Of a stretch of 64,000 nt of DNA, positions 1 through 10,527 are shown one piece after another. The notes below the pieces were generated by a model. The model ran no database searches, had not been told where the DNA came from, and saw only the letters and a list, made by a program, of their open reading frames with translations. The stretch lies in assembly GCF_009905375.1 (NCBI RefSeq), contig NC_133649.1:227189275-227253274 (forward strand), in the 5' to 3' direction. The DNA is from Apium graveolens (taxonomy: Eukaryota > Streptophyta > Magnoliopsida > Apiales > Apiaceae). The position numbers were made by a program, and so were the translations under genes. The number at the start of each line of letters is the position of its first letter. Position 1 is the stretch's first letter.

Positions 1-254
1 ATCAGCTTCCTACTTCCTAGGACTCCTAAGTCTATCCTAATTCAGAGGCTTGTCCACCAAGTCTCCTATACCAAGTCCAATTCAAGGACCACCAACATCT
101 ATATAAGGGGTCTCACCCCCACCAATCAGAACTATGTTTTTTGACTTGATCCTTGGCAATCAGCAAGGTACGTAGGCATCTTGTTAAGGCAGGTTGAGTC
201 ACGAAACACAAGAGCAGTCAAATCGAGCCTTGGAGCTCACGTTCCTTAGTATTA
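1..254 (+). repeat. LTR-like fragment, possibly Tat/Ogre-type
   Basis: There is no ORF here. A TATA-like block (tatataagg, about 100-108) is followed by a stretch around 170-235 that reads like the R-U5 part of a plant Ty3 LTR (cgtaggcatc, then agagcagtcaaatcgagcc). No second LTR, primer site or coding region is visible, so this is recognition of style only. It ends where the CACTA-type inverted subterminal region begins. Confidence 0.35.
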
Positions 255-257
255 AAT

Positions 258-600
258 ACAGCAATTATATATAGTAGTTTTAACCCATAACAACGGTAAA
301 AAAGTATTGTTGAATGCCAAAAACTGTGGCTATAAGTAAAAAAATGGGATATGGCCACACTTTTTCGAAAAACCACTTCGTCACCAATGTGAGGGTCATC
401 TTAGGGGTCTATGGTTACACTTTTGATTTTTAGGTTACATCGATGAAAGTGTGACAATAAAAGGTCTATACATATAGTTTTCCGTTTATGATAACATCTG
501 TAATACTGTAACCATAGGCCTGTGGTCACACCATTATATTTTTTGTTACATCAAATTGGTGTAACCAAATGGCTTTTACTGAACAACTGTCTTTCATTGA
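258..600 (+). repeat. CACTA left subterminal region
   Basis: This region matches the reverse complement of 20095-20411 over most of its length, including the blocks tttttcgaaa, cgtcaccaatgtg, acacttttgatttttaggtt and ataacatctgtaatactgta. The outermost bases near 258-275 (acagcaattatatata) are only a weak match to the CACTACACC terminus at the other end, so this end has decayed. Confidence 0.75.
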
Positions 601-667
601 TGTTTTGCAAAACATGCTTTTACATAACAAGAATAAGTCACCTTGACAACCCTAAGGATAAGTTGTA

Positions 668-1215
668 TGATAATCCCTGTTAGGTCACACAACACTATAG
701 AAGGGGGTTTAATACAGTGTTAATACAATCAAATCGATTTAACACAAGTATGTAACAAAGATCAAGTATATTGAATAAACTTTGTTACAATAAGAACTGT
801 TGTTCTCTCTCAGTGATGAACAAATATCACTAAGAGCTGCTAGGTTACACTGTATAATCTTCTCGATAATGATAACACATATAGTGTAAACCCTAAATCT
901 GTGTTTATATAGTACACAGTTACAAGATAACTTCTAATTGATATGGAATACAATTCTGTCTCCTAAAATATATCAATCAGATATATTCTACAAGTCTTCC
1001 AGTCTTCTAACTCTTTCCATGCATATCTTCTTTTGTTTTAGTCTCGATCTTCCTTCCTTCCTTATATTAAAGTCTTCCCGCACTTAAGTTCTTATATGAC
1101 TCTAAGTTCTGATATTAAGTTCTGACTTCCAGTAAGTCCTGATATGTCCTGTTTGTTAAGATTTGAAAATTAAACATGAAACATATTAGACATGACATCT
1201 CAAATATATCTAACA
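668..1215 (-). repeat. Copia LTR (family distinct from the next LTR)
   Basis: On the minus strand this begins TGTTAGATATATTTGAG, directly preceded by a polypurine tract (complement of atctccccaac, 1216-1226). It ends near tgataatccctg at 668. The inner edge (agaagggggtttaata) resembles the matching edge of the LTR at 12993-14007, but the body between about 700 and 1200 does not match that LTR. It is therefore a related but different Copia LTR fused to the rest. Confidence 0.65.
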
Positions 1216-1349
1216 ATCTCCCCAACTTGTAAATTATGCAAAATATACAAGTTAATAGATTTGATGATGTCAAAAACATTTAAGTACAAATGTAATAAGA
1301 GTTTAACTAAAAAACTAACTATAACTTACAGTCCTTATAGCTTTTACCA
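1216..1349 (-). other. Copia internal remnant beside the polypurine tract
   Basis: This short stretch follows the polypurine tract of the LTR at 668-1215 and matches nothing in the 12993-14007 LTR. It joins LTR-B homology at about 1350. It reads as the 3' internal end of one Copia element fused to the U3 side of another. I see no coding potential in it; the 84-codon ORF crossing it is not recognisable. Confidence 0.5.
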
Positions 1350-1972
1350 ATCTTATGCTACTTCACTACTCTATTCCAGTATCTTTGAATATCTTCACAT
1401 TTGCATGGAAATGGTAATGCTTATTTATTCTCAAAATCCTGCTTAACAGGCTACCACATTCATTTTACAAACACCCAATGCATGTGACTGTATTGTCACC
1501 GTCAACAGCTATTTTGAATTTGATCATCCACCGGGACTAAGTTTGTCATCTGTCAAGAGTCTTGATGATTATCCGTAGGGAACTTTGTTGATCATCCGTC
1601 GGGAGTCTTGTAGATCATCCATCGGGAGTCTATTTGCCACTTGACTCTATTTCACTTATACAGAATTACAAGACATCTCATATTTACAATTGGTTAACAT
1701 ATTCTGTATATCAATCTAGTAGTCAATATGACTTAGAAAACCCTACACAATCTACTAGACTAAAACATGTTGTTTGCAGAAATGTGCTACAGTATTTATT
1801 TGTTACATAAGCTACACTCTCGATGGATGTCAAATTGTCATCCGTCGGGACTATAAAGTTCATCCCTCAGGACTATATTAGATCATCCATCGAGAGCTAC
1901 AAATTTCACTAAGTTAAATCTACTGAGGTGATTTGTTTAACTTATCATCAAGTTCACAATATATTCCTAACA
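1350..1972 (-). repeat. Partial 3' LTR of the Sirevirus-like Copia
   Basis: This stretch aligns along its whole length with 13385-14007 (both 623 bases) with scattered substitutions and ends in the same cctaaca terminus. The neighbouring bases 1973-1982 (atctccacct) are the complement of a polypurine tract. Two clusters of the motif ATCCGTCGGGA and variants lie at about 1524-1635 and 1812-1903. The R-U5 part of this LTR is missing and is replaced by the unrelated LTR at 668-1215. Confidence 0.85.
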
Positions 1973-2189
1973 ATCTCCACCTATATATGTCTACTGGAAT
2001 TATAGCCATAAATTAAGAGAAACTTGATGATAACAAAACACCCTAAAAATACAGATTAAGAAGTAGTAGATAAAACTTGTAAGTGGTACAAAATTTATTA
2101 AAAATTGACCAAAGCAAAGTATACAAAGAGTTCTCACAATCATAATCAAGGTGCTCCTCAAGTCTGAGCAGATGATTCTATTTCCTTGA

Positions 2190-5100
2190 TTATCTGGATT
2201 TCTTCCCAAGCTTCATGTTGCTATCTTCTAATTGATTCTGGAGTTGTATGTGGAATTCAAGTTCATCAGCTTCAGATAGATCCAACATTTCTTGCATTTC
2301 CAATAGAGTCTCATTGCTAGAGATACTCATTTGGTCATCCAGTCTGAAGAATCTTCTAACTCCCTTATCATCCATGAATTCCATCAGCCAATAAGGCCTC
2401 AAATACACTCTCTTTCCTGTGAAGGGAATTGTTAGAGTTCTTGGAAGTTCATTCTTGGCTTTATTACTCCTTAGATCTTCTATCTTCTTTAGAACCAGTT
2501 TCCTTGCAGTTACATTGAACCCAAAGTTTTTCTTGAAGGATGAGAAGACTTTTATCAGAACAGACTGGCTTTCTTGAAGAATCCTGTGAAGTGGCCATGT
2601 GATTTCATTCCTTCCCTTGTACTTTAACACCAGCCTTTCAGGAAGATGTCTGTGAGCGTCAATCCCTCTTACTTCTTCCAATTCATCCAAGTAGAGATTT
2701 ATTTCAGAAAACTCCTTGATGTCACAGATGTATAAGAGATCCTCCTTGTTGACTGTGGGTTGAGATTTGGTTAGGGTCTTGGATCTAAGAGTCACTGGCC
2801 TCACTTTCTTGGTTGCTCTAATCTTTTTCTTCTTTGGCTTGTTGAAGATAGGTAAGTTGAATTCAGGAATTGGCAAACTTTCCCAGTCTATTGGCTCATT
2901 CTTGGGAATAATAGGCTCACCATGAAAGTTCTTTGTTGGATCCACCTTGAATTCCTCATGCACCACTGAGGGCATGGATGTTTGAGTTGAAGTTGTAGAC
3001 TGTTTGGGAATATAGTTTTCCATTTCCTCATCACTGAAGTCCAATTTTCTTTTGGAGTGAAGCTTGTATCTGAATTTTCTTTTATGTGGGGGTTCATTTT
3101 GCATTTGTTGATCTTGAGCTTCAGTAATCACAGGTGATTTTTCAGAAATCTCAGTTGTAGCTTTGACAGCTTGAAGTTTGGCCAAGATATCAGCTTGCTC
3201 CTTCTTTTGTTTGAGCTTCTTAGCATCTAAAGCAGCCTGCTTCTTTTCTTGCTTGATCCTTTATTTTTCTTCCTTCTTAGCTTCTACAAACAGAGGGTGT
3301 CCAGCCACCACACGATCTCTTTTCCATTCCTGTAAATTTTAGAAATTCTCTTCTTTTGAACAGAATCAGAAGGATCTTTGTAAAATGCAATTGACCTTGC
3401 CAACAGCTTCTTTTCATCTGACCTAGGTGTCTCAAATATAAGATCCATATGGTTTTTGTCTGAGAACTTTGAATAGTTCCTTTTAGGCTTCAGAATTAGA
3501 TTGGCTTTTGGAGATTTGATGCATGAAGTTTGGCCTTTTTCCAAGCTACCTAGACTCATTTCATTCACTGAGATTTGTTTGACTTGTGAGTGGTGATGAA
3601 AGATCTTATCTGGTTTTTGTAGCTGACCAAATTTCTTCTAAATATCTGCATCAATCATCTTCTATTTTTCATCTAGCTCCTTCTCAGTTATTGCTACATC
3701 AATCTTTGTCAGTTTGCCATTTGATTCCAGTTTTGTTGCTGCTAGATTGATGAGATAAATGCTATCCATAGCTGGTGGCTTGGTGAAAGAAATTACTTTG
3801 CTGACTTGAATGTTGAGTTGTTTCTCCCCCTCACTTGATGAACCTTTCTCCCCCTTTTCGTTAGCATCAAGTTGATGAGAAAAAGGGAGTAGTGCAGCCA
3901 CCACTTGTTGGAGCAGAGCAGTCCGAGCTTCTTGATTTGCAAGTATGTTGGTCATTGATTTCTCCACATTAGATAACCTAGAGTCCATGGCCTCAACCTT
4001 TCTATTTAAATCAGCTTATTTCCTCAATTTCTAAGCTATCTCGGTCATGGTGGTTCCAGGAAGTCTAGCATCCAACCTTGCTACAAAATCCTATTTGACA
4101 TCAGAAATTTCTTGCTTCATTTCATCCACACTTTGACTGTGTTAGAGAGCTTGAATCTTGTGCAGCTGTAGAGCTTCAAGATGTGTTGTAAGTAATCTTT
4201 TAGTACTGGCACTTGTGGATGCTTGAATGGTTGTTTGGGTGTCATGAATAAGCTTGAATAATGTGGATTGGAGATGTGAATATGAATACTCTTTGGTTAG
4301 CATCCAGGATGGAATGTCTGCATCTCCCCCTATGCTCATGATGTCATCCTCATCATCCCCACCATCATCCCCAAAAGAGTCTTCATCCAGTTCAAACTCA
4401 CTGCCAGTTGTAGATGGCATAGCAGTGATTGCATCATTTGCCCTTTGTAATAAAGCAGTTGTATGCACCAAGTTAAGCATCTTTTCAGCCTCCCCATTGC
4501 CCTGTCCAGCTAGAGTTTGATAAGCTGGAATAGGATGAGTAAATATCTCGGCATCCAAGGAGATAGAATCTATGACAGCTTATTATTCTTGATGAAATAG
4601 TCTCTCCTTTTCTGCATCACTGACATTCATTGACTGACTAGCAATGGTGTCCACCCTTATAACTCATGTACATGCATCTCTCATGATCTCTCTTTTCTTG
4701 CATCAAGGGCTCCCCTTGGCTCACCACCCTCACACCCTCATCTTCACCTTCTAAGGTGGAACTCCTCTTACTTTCTTTTGCAATACTGGAAGAAATAGCC
4801 TGCATTTGGTCACTCTTTTCCTCTCCTTTTGCCTGAGAGCAACCCAGTCTCTCACTCATTTCACTCCCTTCCCTCAGTCCTAAGAATGATTGCACAACTA
4901 CTAACTCATCTACACTTGTAACAATAGTTGAAATTGCAGTCTGTGTAGAGAGTATTGACAGATAAGGAACATCCATCGGGATAGTGGTTAGGCTAGCCGA
5001 CGGATGACTACTGTTAGGCACATCCGTCAGGATACAATCACTAGCTGACAAATGAACAATATCCATGAAATAGAAGAAATGAATGAGTTTGGAGTGGAGA

Positions 5101-6678
5101 CTATTGTAGAATCTGTGCAGATTGATAGAAATTTGGGCACAAATGTCTCAATAGATCCTGAAAGAATTGGCAAGTGAGCCAACAAATCATCTAAAAGATG
5201 ATGCTCATTTGTACTAGATTTTGGCTTCCCCAATAGAGTTAAAGAAGGGGAATCAGGAATTGATGTGTTTATCATATCCACATCCAGAGAAATTGTGGGA
5301 GAGTTTGGTGTTTGAGGTGCTTCTATCACTAAAGATTTTGACTGTGACTCCACATTTATTGGAGCCACATTAAGTTGAATTTGAGATGGTGCAGTGACTG
5401 AGTCTTTTGCTCCAGTTTGCATTATGTGTGTTCCCTATGCCTCCCCAAGGGTTTTAGATCTCTTCTATCTAGCATAGGTTTGAGGTGAACTTGTGGCCCT
5501 TACCCTCTTGGCATGTGCTCCTGGCTGGGAGCTTGTTTCAATAACAACATCCTTTTGGGAGGATGAAGCTAGAATTATGCTAATTTCCTTATTAACTACA
5601 ATAGTTTGTTGGGAAACTGTGGTGTGTCTAGGCTTGGGTATACTTTCCTCACCAAACTTATCCTTAGGGTTTCTTTGATTTTCACCCTATCCCTCACCCA
5701 ACTCACTACCCTGTACACTCCCCTATTTAGGTTTGGTAGACTTTGCAACTGGTTTCTTTTGAGAGAAACCAGAGGGGGATTTCTTTGCTTTGGATTTTGA
5801 AGCTTTTGTTTGGGTAGCTTGGGTAGGCATCTGTTGGGTTATTTACACAGATGCCATAGCTACACTTAATAGCAAAGAAATTTGTGAGGTTGGAATAGTG
5901 GAGACAATGGTGCTTACCTCACTTACCTGAGGGCCCTCCATGATTAGAAAGTAGAAGAGGGGCACCTCTTTGTGGTGACTTGCTCTATTGAGATATGACA
6001 TAATTCTCCTTTCCTGAACCCAACAATTCAGTTTGTTGGTTGGGTTCTCAATAGAAATATTCTCAATAAGATGGCTAGCAAGCATCATAAAGAATCTAGC
6101 ATAATAGACACTTTTACCTCTCTTCTTATAACCTAACTCAAACATGATCATGTCACTGAAATTAAAGTACTTATCAGTAACTAGCATATAAAGCATGTTA
6201 AGTATGGCAGTAATAACAGAATCAAAATTACTCACTTTACCAGAAAACACTTTGGTAACTACATCACATAAATAACTCCACTCTTTTCTAAGACCTAGCC
6301 TCTTAATCTCACTTAACTTAGAGGTAGGGAGAGCATAGCCAATATAAATAAGCATGGTAACTAAATTAGCATATGTGTGTGGAATAGTAGTAGTGTTTTC
6401 AGAAATTTAAAAGCATGCTTGAATTGTATCACTATTAATGTAGAAATGCTTACCTTTAAGAGTGAAAGTTATGGTTTTATCAGTAGAATGGTACATAGCT
6501 GATGTCCATATCTCCTCCACAACTTCACAGTAGATTGTGGGTGATTCCAGCATAGCACAACTGAGTTTGCATTCCTTCAAAAGTCCATCATTTTGTGAAA
6601 ATCTTCAGATTATGGAATCTCCTTGTTCACAAGAGCTACAAAGTTGTCCTTTTCATAGATGAATCCAGACTGAGACAT
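2190..6678 (-). pseudogene. Extra ORF after pol (env position), Sirevirus type
   Basis: A roughly 1,490-codon reading frame starts at the ATG at 6678 (MSQSGFIYEKDNFVALV) and ends at 2190. It is cut by several stops and frameshifts. The best-preserved pieces are 6355-5843 (a globular-looking segment with SYLCDVVTKVFSGKVSNFDS and the CWVQERRIM region), 5422-4638 (Ser/Thr-rich and low complexity), 4558-4142 (an acidic run DGGDDEDD followed by a helical segment) and 3185-2190 (a lysine-rich, NLS-like stretch KPKKKKIRATKK, then a folded-looking C-terminus). No signal peptide or clear membrane span is visible, so 'env' describes position only. Function is unknown. It follows RNase H after a spacer of about 540 bases. 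Similar extra ORFs are known in plant Sireviruses. Confidence 0.72.
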
Positions 6679-7219
6679 GATTTTGACTACTGGTACCATT
6701 GTTAAAGTAAGGAAATTTGCAGAGAGAGTATTTGCTTTAAAGAAGAAGAGAGTTAGAGCAATTGATTTGAGAATGATAAAAGAATAGAATAAGAATGAAT
6801 TTTGCTTTTATACTATCTCAGAAATAAACTGTCAAAAGTAATAAAGTGAAATAAAGTAACCAATCAAAATGGCCCAAAATAGCCGTTTAAAATAAATAAA
6901 ATGTCAAAATTATGTCAATTATCCGTCGTGATTTACTTACAAACTGTAATTATATCCGATGGATAATGTTCAGAGTTTTAATGGCTAAGATTGAGACAAT
7001 TCAACATATGAGAATAAGCAATTATCCGTCGGGTATAAAATAATCCAGAAAAGTAATTGATTTTTATTGATACATTCTATTTCGACGGATGAACATTATC
7101 CATCGGGATGTAAATTTTGACTTAGCCAAAATTTCATCTAAAACAGAAAAATCAATTAAGTTTCTGGCTGCATTATAACTTGCAAAAATATCTGAAATAA
7201 TTTAAGAATAATTAAGCAT
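6679..7219 (-). other. Spacer between pol and extra ORF, with ATCCGTCG motifs
   Basis: This AT-rich non-coding spacer lies upstream of the extra ORF. It holds five copies or variants of the element's dispersed motif, near 6918 (ttatccgtcgtga), 6953 (tatccgatgg), 7021 (attatccgtcggg), 7083 (cgacggatga) and 7096 (tatccatcggga). It could be a leader or promoter region for the extra ORF; this is inferred from position only. Confidence 0.5.
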
Positions 7220-8900
7220 ACTTAACTCACTTACCAACCTAGAAAAAGTGGATTCATTAAGTGGCTTAGTAAAGATATCTGCAAGCTGCTTTTCACTTGG
7301 AACAAAATGAAGTTCCACGGTACCATTCATCACATGTTCCCTAATGAAGTGTTACTTGATGTCTTTTTGCTTTGTTCTTGAATGCTATACTGGTTTTTCA
7401 GTGATGGCAATTGCACTTGTGTTATCACAGAAAATAGGAATTTTGTCCACTTGTAGACCATAGTCCAATAATTGGTTTTTCATCCCCAAAATATGTGCAC
7501 AGCAACTACCAGCAGCAATATATTCAGCTTCAGCTGTAAAAGTAGAAACTGAATTTTATTTTTACTGAAACTGGACACAAGCTTGTTCCCTAGAAATTGA
7601 CAGGTTCCTGTTGTACTTTTTCTATCAATTTTATAACCTGCATAATCTGCATCTAAATAACCAGTTAGATCAAAACTAGAATCTCTAGGGTACCAAATGC
7701 CAAGTTTTGGTGTTCCCTTGAGATATCTGAAGATTCTCGTAATAGCTACTAAGTGAGATTCTCTAGGATCAGCCTGAAATCTAGCACAAAGAAAAGTAGC
7801 AAACATTATATCTGGCCTACTAGATGTTAAGTATAGAAGTGAGCCAGCTATGCCCCTGTAGCTTGAAATATCCACAGACTTTTCAGTAGTATTTAATTCA
7901 AGTTTAGTTGTAGTGGTCATGGGAGTTTTTACAGATATGCAATCCATTAGTTCAAACTTCTTTAAAAGATCAAAAATATATTTGGTTTGACTAATGAATA
8001 TTCCATCACTAACTTGCTTAACTTGTAAACCAAGAAAGTAAGTTAGTTCTCCCATCATGCTCATTTCATACTTACTTTGCATCAATTTGGAAAACTTTTT
8101 GCAAACTTTTTCATCTCTAGAGCCAAATATAATATCATGTATATAAATTTGAACAAGTATACTAGAGCCAGTAACATTTCTAAATAAAGTTTTATCAACA
8201 GTACCTTTTGTGAAGTGATTTTCCAAAAAAAACTTTGATAAGGTGTCATACCAGGCTCTAGGTGTTTGCTTCAATCCATAAAGTGCTTTCAAAAGATAGT
8301 AGACATATTCTGGAAAATTTAGATCTTCAAAACCAGGAGGCTGACTGACATAGACTTCCTCCTCCAAATCTCCATTCAGAAAGGCGCTTTTGACATCCAT
8401 TTGATAGACTTTGAAATTGTCATGGGCTGCATAGGCTAAGAAAATTCTGATGGCTTCAAGTCTTGCAACAGAAGCAAAAGTTTCATCAAAGTCTATTTCT
8501 TCTTGTTGATAGTAGCCCTTAGCAACCAATCTAGCTTTGTTCCTGACCACTATGCCATTTTCATTCATCTTGTTTCTGAATACCCACTTGGTGTCAATTG
8601 GATTCTTTCCTTTAGGTTTGGGTACCATCTTCCATACCTTTTTCCTTTCAAATTGGTTTAGCTCCTTCTGCATAGCTAAAACCCAATCAGGATCCAACAA
8701 AGGTTCTTCTACCTTCTTTGGTTCTTCCTTAGAAAGAAAGCTGCTATATAGACATTCTTCTTGAGTTACTTTCCTTGTTTGAACTCTAGAAGATGTATCA
8801 CCAATGATGAGCTCAAAAGGGTGATCTCTAGTCCATTTTCTTTGTTGAGGTAGATTAGCTCTAGATGAAGAGGCCTCATTGTTGTCTTGATGTGTGACTA
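7220..8900 (-). pseudogene. Copia reverse transcriptase-RNase H
   Basis: The RT begins [17 protein letters not shown] near 8705 and carries the Copia signatures [26 protein letters not shown] and [13 protein letters not shown]. The catalytic box, normally Tyr-Val-Asp-Asp, reads YIHDI here, so the first catalytic aspartate is His. RNase H follows ([18 protein letters not shown]) and runs out of frame after about 7560. Further RNase H coding is recognisable in other frames down to about 7220. The protein would copy element RNA into DNA, but this copy is dead by both the active-site change and the frameshift. Confidence 0.9.
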
Positions 8901-9002
8901 AGTTTTGATTATGAGAAACTCCCCCCGAGTTTGTGAATCTTTGATTTAAGAAAGGAGTATTTTCTGTAGATGATCTATTCTAACTTTCAGCTTCTCTCAT
9001 TA

Positions 9003-9115
9003 TTCCGATGGATGATGTACTTTGTATCTCGACGGATGAAGCTGATTGTCTCCCGATGGATGAGGCAGATTGTCTACTGACGGATGAAGCATTCTGTAAC
9101 TCGATAGATGTTGAA
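9003..9115 (-). repeat. 24-bp tandem repeat in the integrase-RT linker
   Basis: About five units of 24 bases, each containing a variant of ATCCGTCGGGA, encode a peptide repeat of the form A-S-S-V/I-x-R-Q-S in the linker ORF 9210-8980. The linker is otherwise acidic and Ser/Thr/Asn-rich. The unit is a multiple of three, so it has grown without shifting the frame. The motif is the same one found in the LTRs of this element. Confidence 0.75.
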
Positions 9116-9246
9116 TTATCTGCTTCATTAGTTGTAGATTTTTCTACATTATCCTTAGCCAATGTCTCTTGATCACTTTCATCATCATTATCATCATTAA
9201 CCATCTCCACATTATCAAACTTGAGGCTTTCATGGAAATCTCCATC

Positions 9247-10053
9247 TTACAGTCCTTCAATCTTTTTATCATCAAACACAACATGTATGAATTCCATAAC
9301 AATGTTGGTTCTTAGATTGTAGACTCTATATATTTTTCCAACAACAAATCCAACAAAGATTCCTTCATCTGCTTTAGCATTAAACTTTCCATGTTGATCA
9401 ATTTGATTCCTTAAGATATAACATTTGCAGCCAGAGACATGAAGAAAATTTAGACCTGGCTTTCTGTTCTTGAACAATTGGCAGGGTGTCATGCATTTTG
9501 CTTGATTAACCAAAGAGATATTCTGAGTGTAACAAGCAGTATTAACAACTTCAGCCCAAAAATATGTTGGTAACTTTGATTCTTCAAGCATTATCCTTGC
9601 AGCTTCAATAAGAGATTTGTTCTTCCTTTCCACTACTCCATTTTGTTGTGGAGTTCTTGCTGCAGAAAACTCATGCATAATCCCACTTTCTTCGCAAAAT
9701 AATCTCATCACAGAATTCTTGAACTCAGTTCCATTGTCACTCCTGATGCTTCTAACCTTGAAGTCAGGATGATTATTGACTTGCCTTATGTGATTGATGA
9801 TGATTTCACTAGCTTCATCTTTGGACTTTAGAAAATATGTCCAAGAGAACTTTGAGAAATCATCCACAATTACTATTAACTGGTCCAAACAAATCCATGT
9901 ACAACAGTTGCAAAGGTTCTTCAATTGTTGAATCAAGCTTCTTTCTGAATGATGCTTTGACCTACTTTCCTTTCTGGAAGGCATCACACAATCAATCCTT
10001 AGTAAACTCCACTTGAGGAATACCTCTAACCAATTCTTTCTTGACAAGCTCAT
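9247..10053 (-). pseudogene. Copia integrase
   Basis: The DDE core is clear: VDDFSKFSWTYF (first Asp), IRSDNGTEFKN (second Asp) and QQNGVVERKNKSL (Glu). It is followed by the Copia C-terminal region (HVSGCKCYIL, then DEGIFVGF and YNLRT). This enzyme would insert the cDNA into the genome. The upstream zinc-binding part is in the preceding ORF, and a frameshift near 10000 separates them. The C-terminus runs into the repeat-bearing acidic linker before RT. Confidence 0.9.
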
Positions 10054-10513
10054 TGAGGGTTTTGAAGTTTAGATGGGACAACTTCTTGTGCCATAGCCAA
10101 CTTTCATCTTGACTTGCTTTACTGAGAAGACAAGTGACAGATTCTGCATTTGATGAGTTAAAGTCAGCTGGGTACACATTTCCTTTTCTCACTCCAGTGA
10201 GAACCACTTTGTTGCTCTTTTTGTTTGTCACAACACAGGCTCCTGAATTGAAAGTTACTGAGTTGCCCTTATCACAAAGCTGACTGATACTCAACAAATT
10301 ATGCTTGAGACCATCCACTAGGGCAACCTATTCAATGATGACATTATCCTTTGAAATCAAGCCATATCCCACAGTATAACACTTGTTGTCATCTCCAAAA
10401 GTAATACTTGGGCCAGCTCTTTCCTTGAACTCAGTGAGCAGGGTAGAATCTCCAGTCATGTGCCTTGACCAACCACTATCCAGATACCAAAGATTTTTTC
10501 TGTTTCCCTGCAC
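9992..10513 (-). pseudogene. Copia protease and gag-pre-integrase region
   Basis: ORF 10513-10328 begins with the aspartic protease signature WYLDSGWSRHMTG (catalytic DSG). ORF 10318-9992 continues with KHNLLSISQLCDKG and SWLWHKKLSHLNF, the start of the integrase zinc-binding domain (His residues visible). A stop between the two and the frameshift near 10000 break the polyprotein. The product would process the Gag-Pol polyprotein. Confidence 0.82.
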
Positions 10514-10527
10514 ACATCAAAATCAAA

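Noticed and set aside
5493..5800. Plus-strand ORFs with membrane-like residues inside the extra ORF
   Set aside because: They are shadows of the minus-strand extra ORF.
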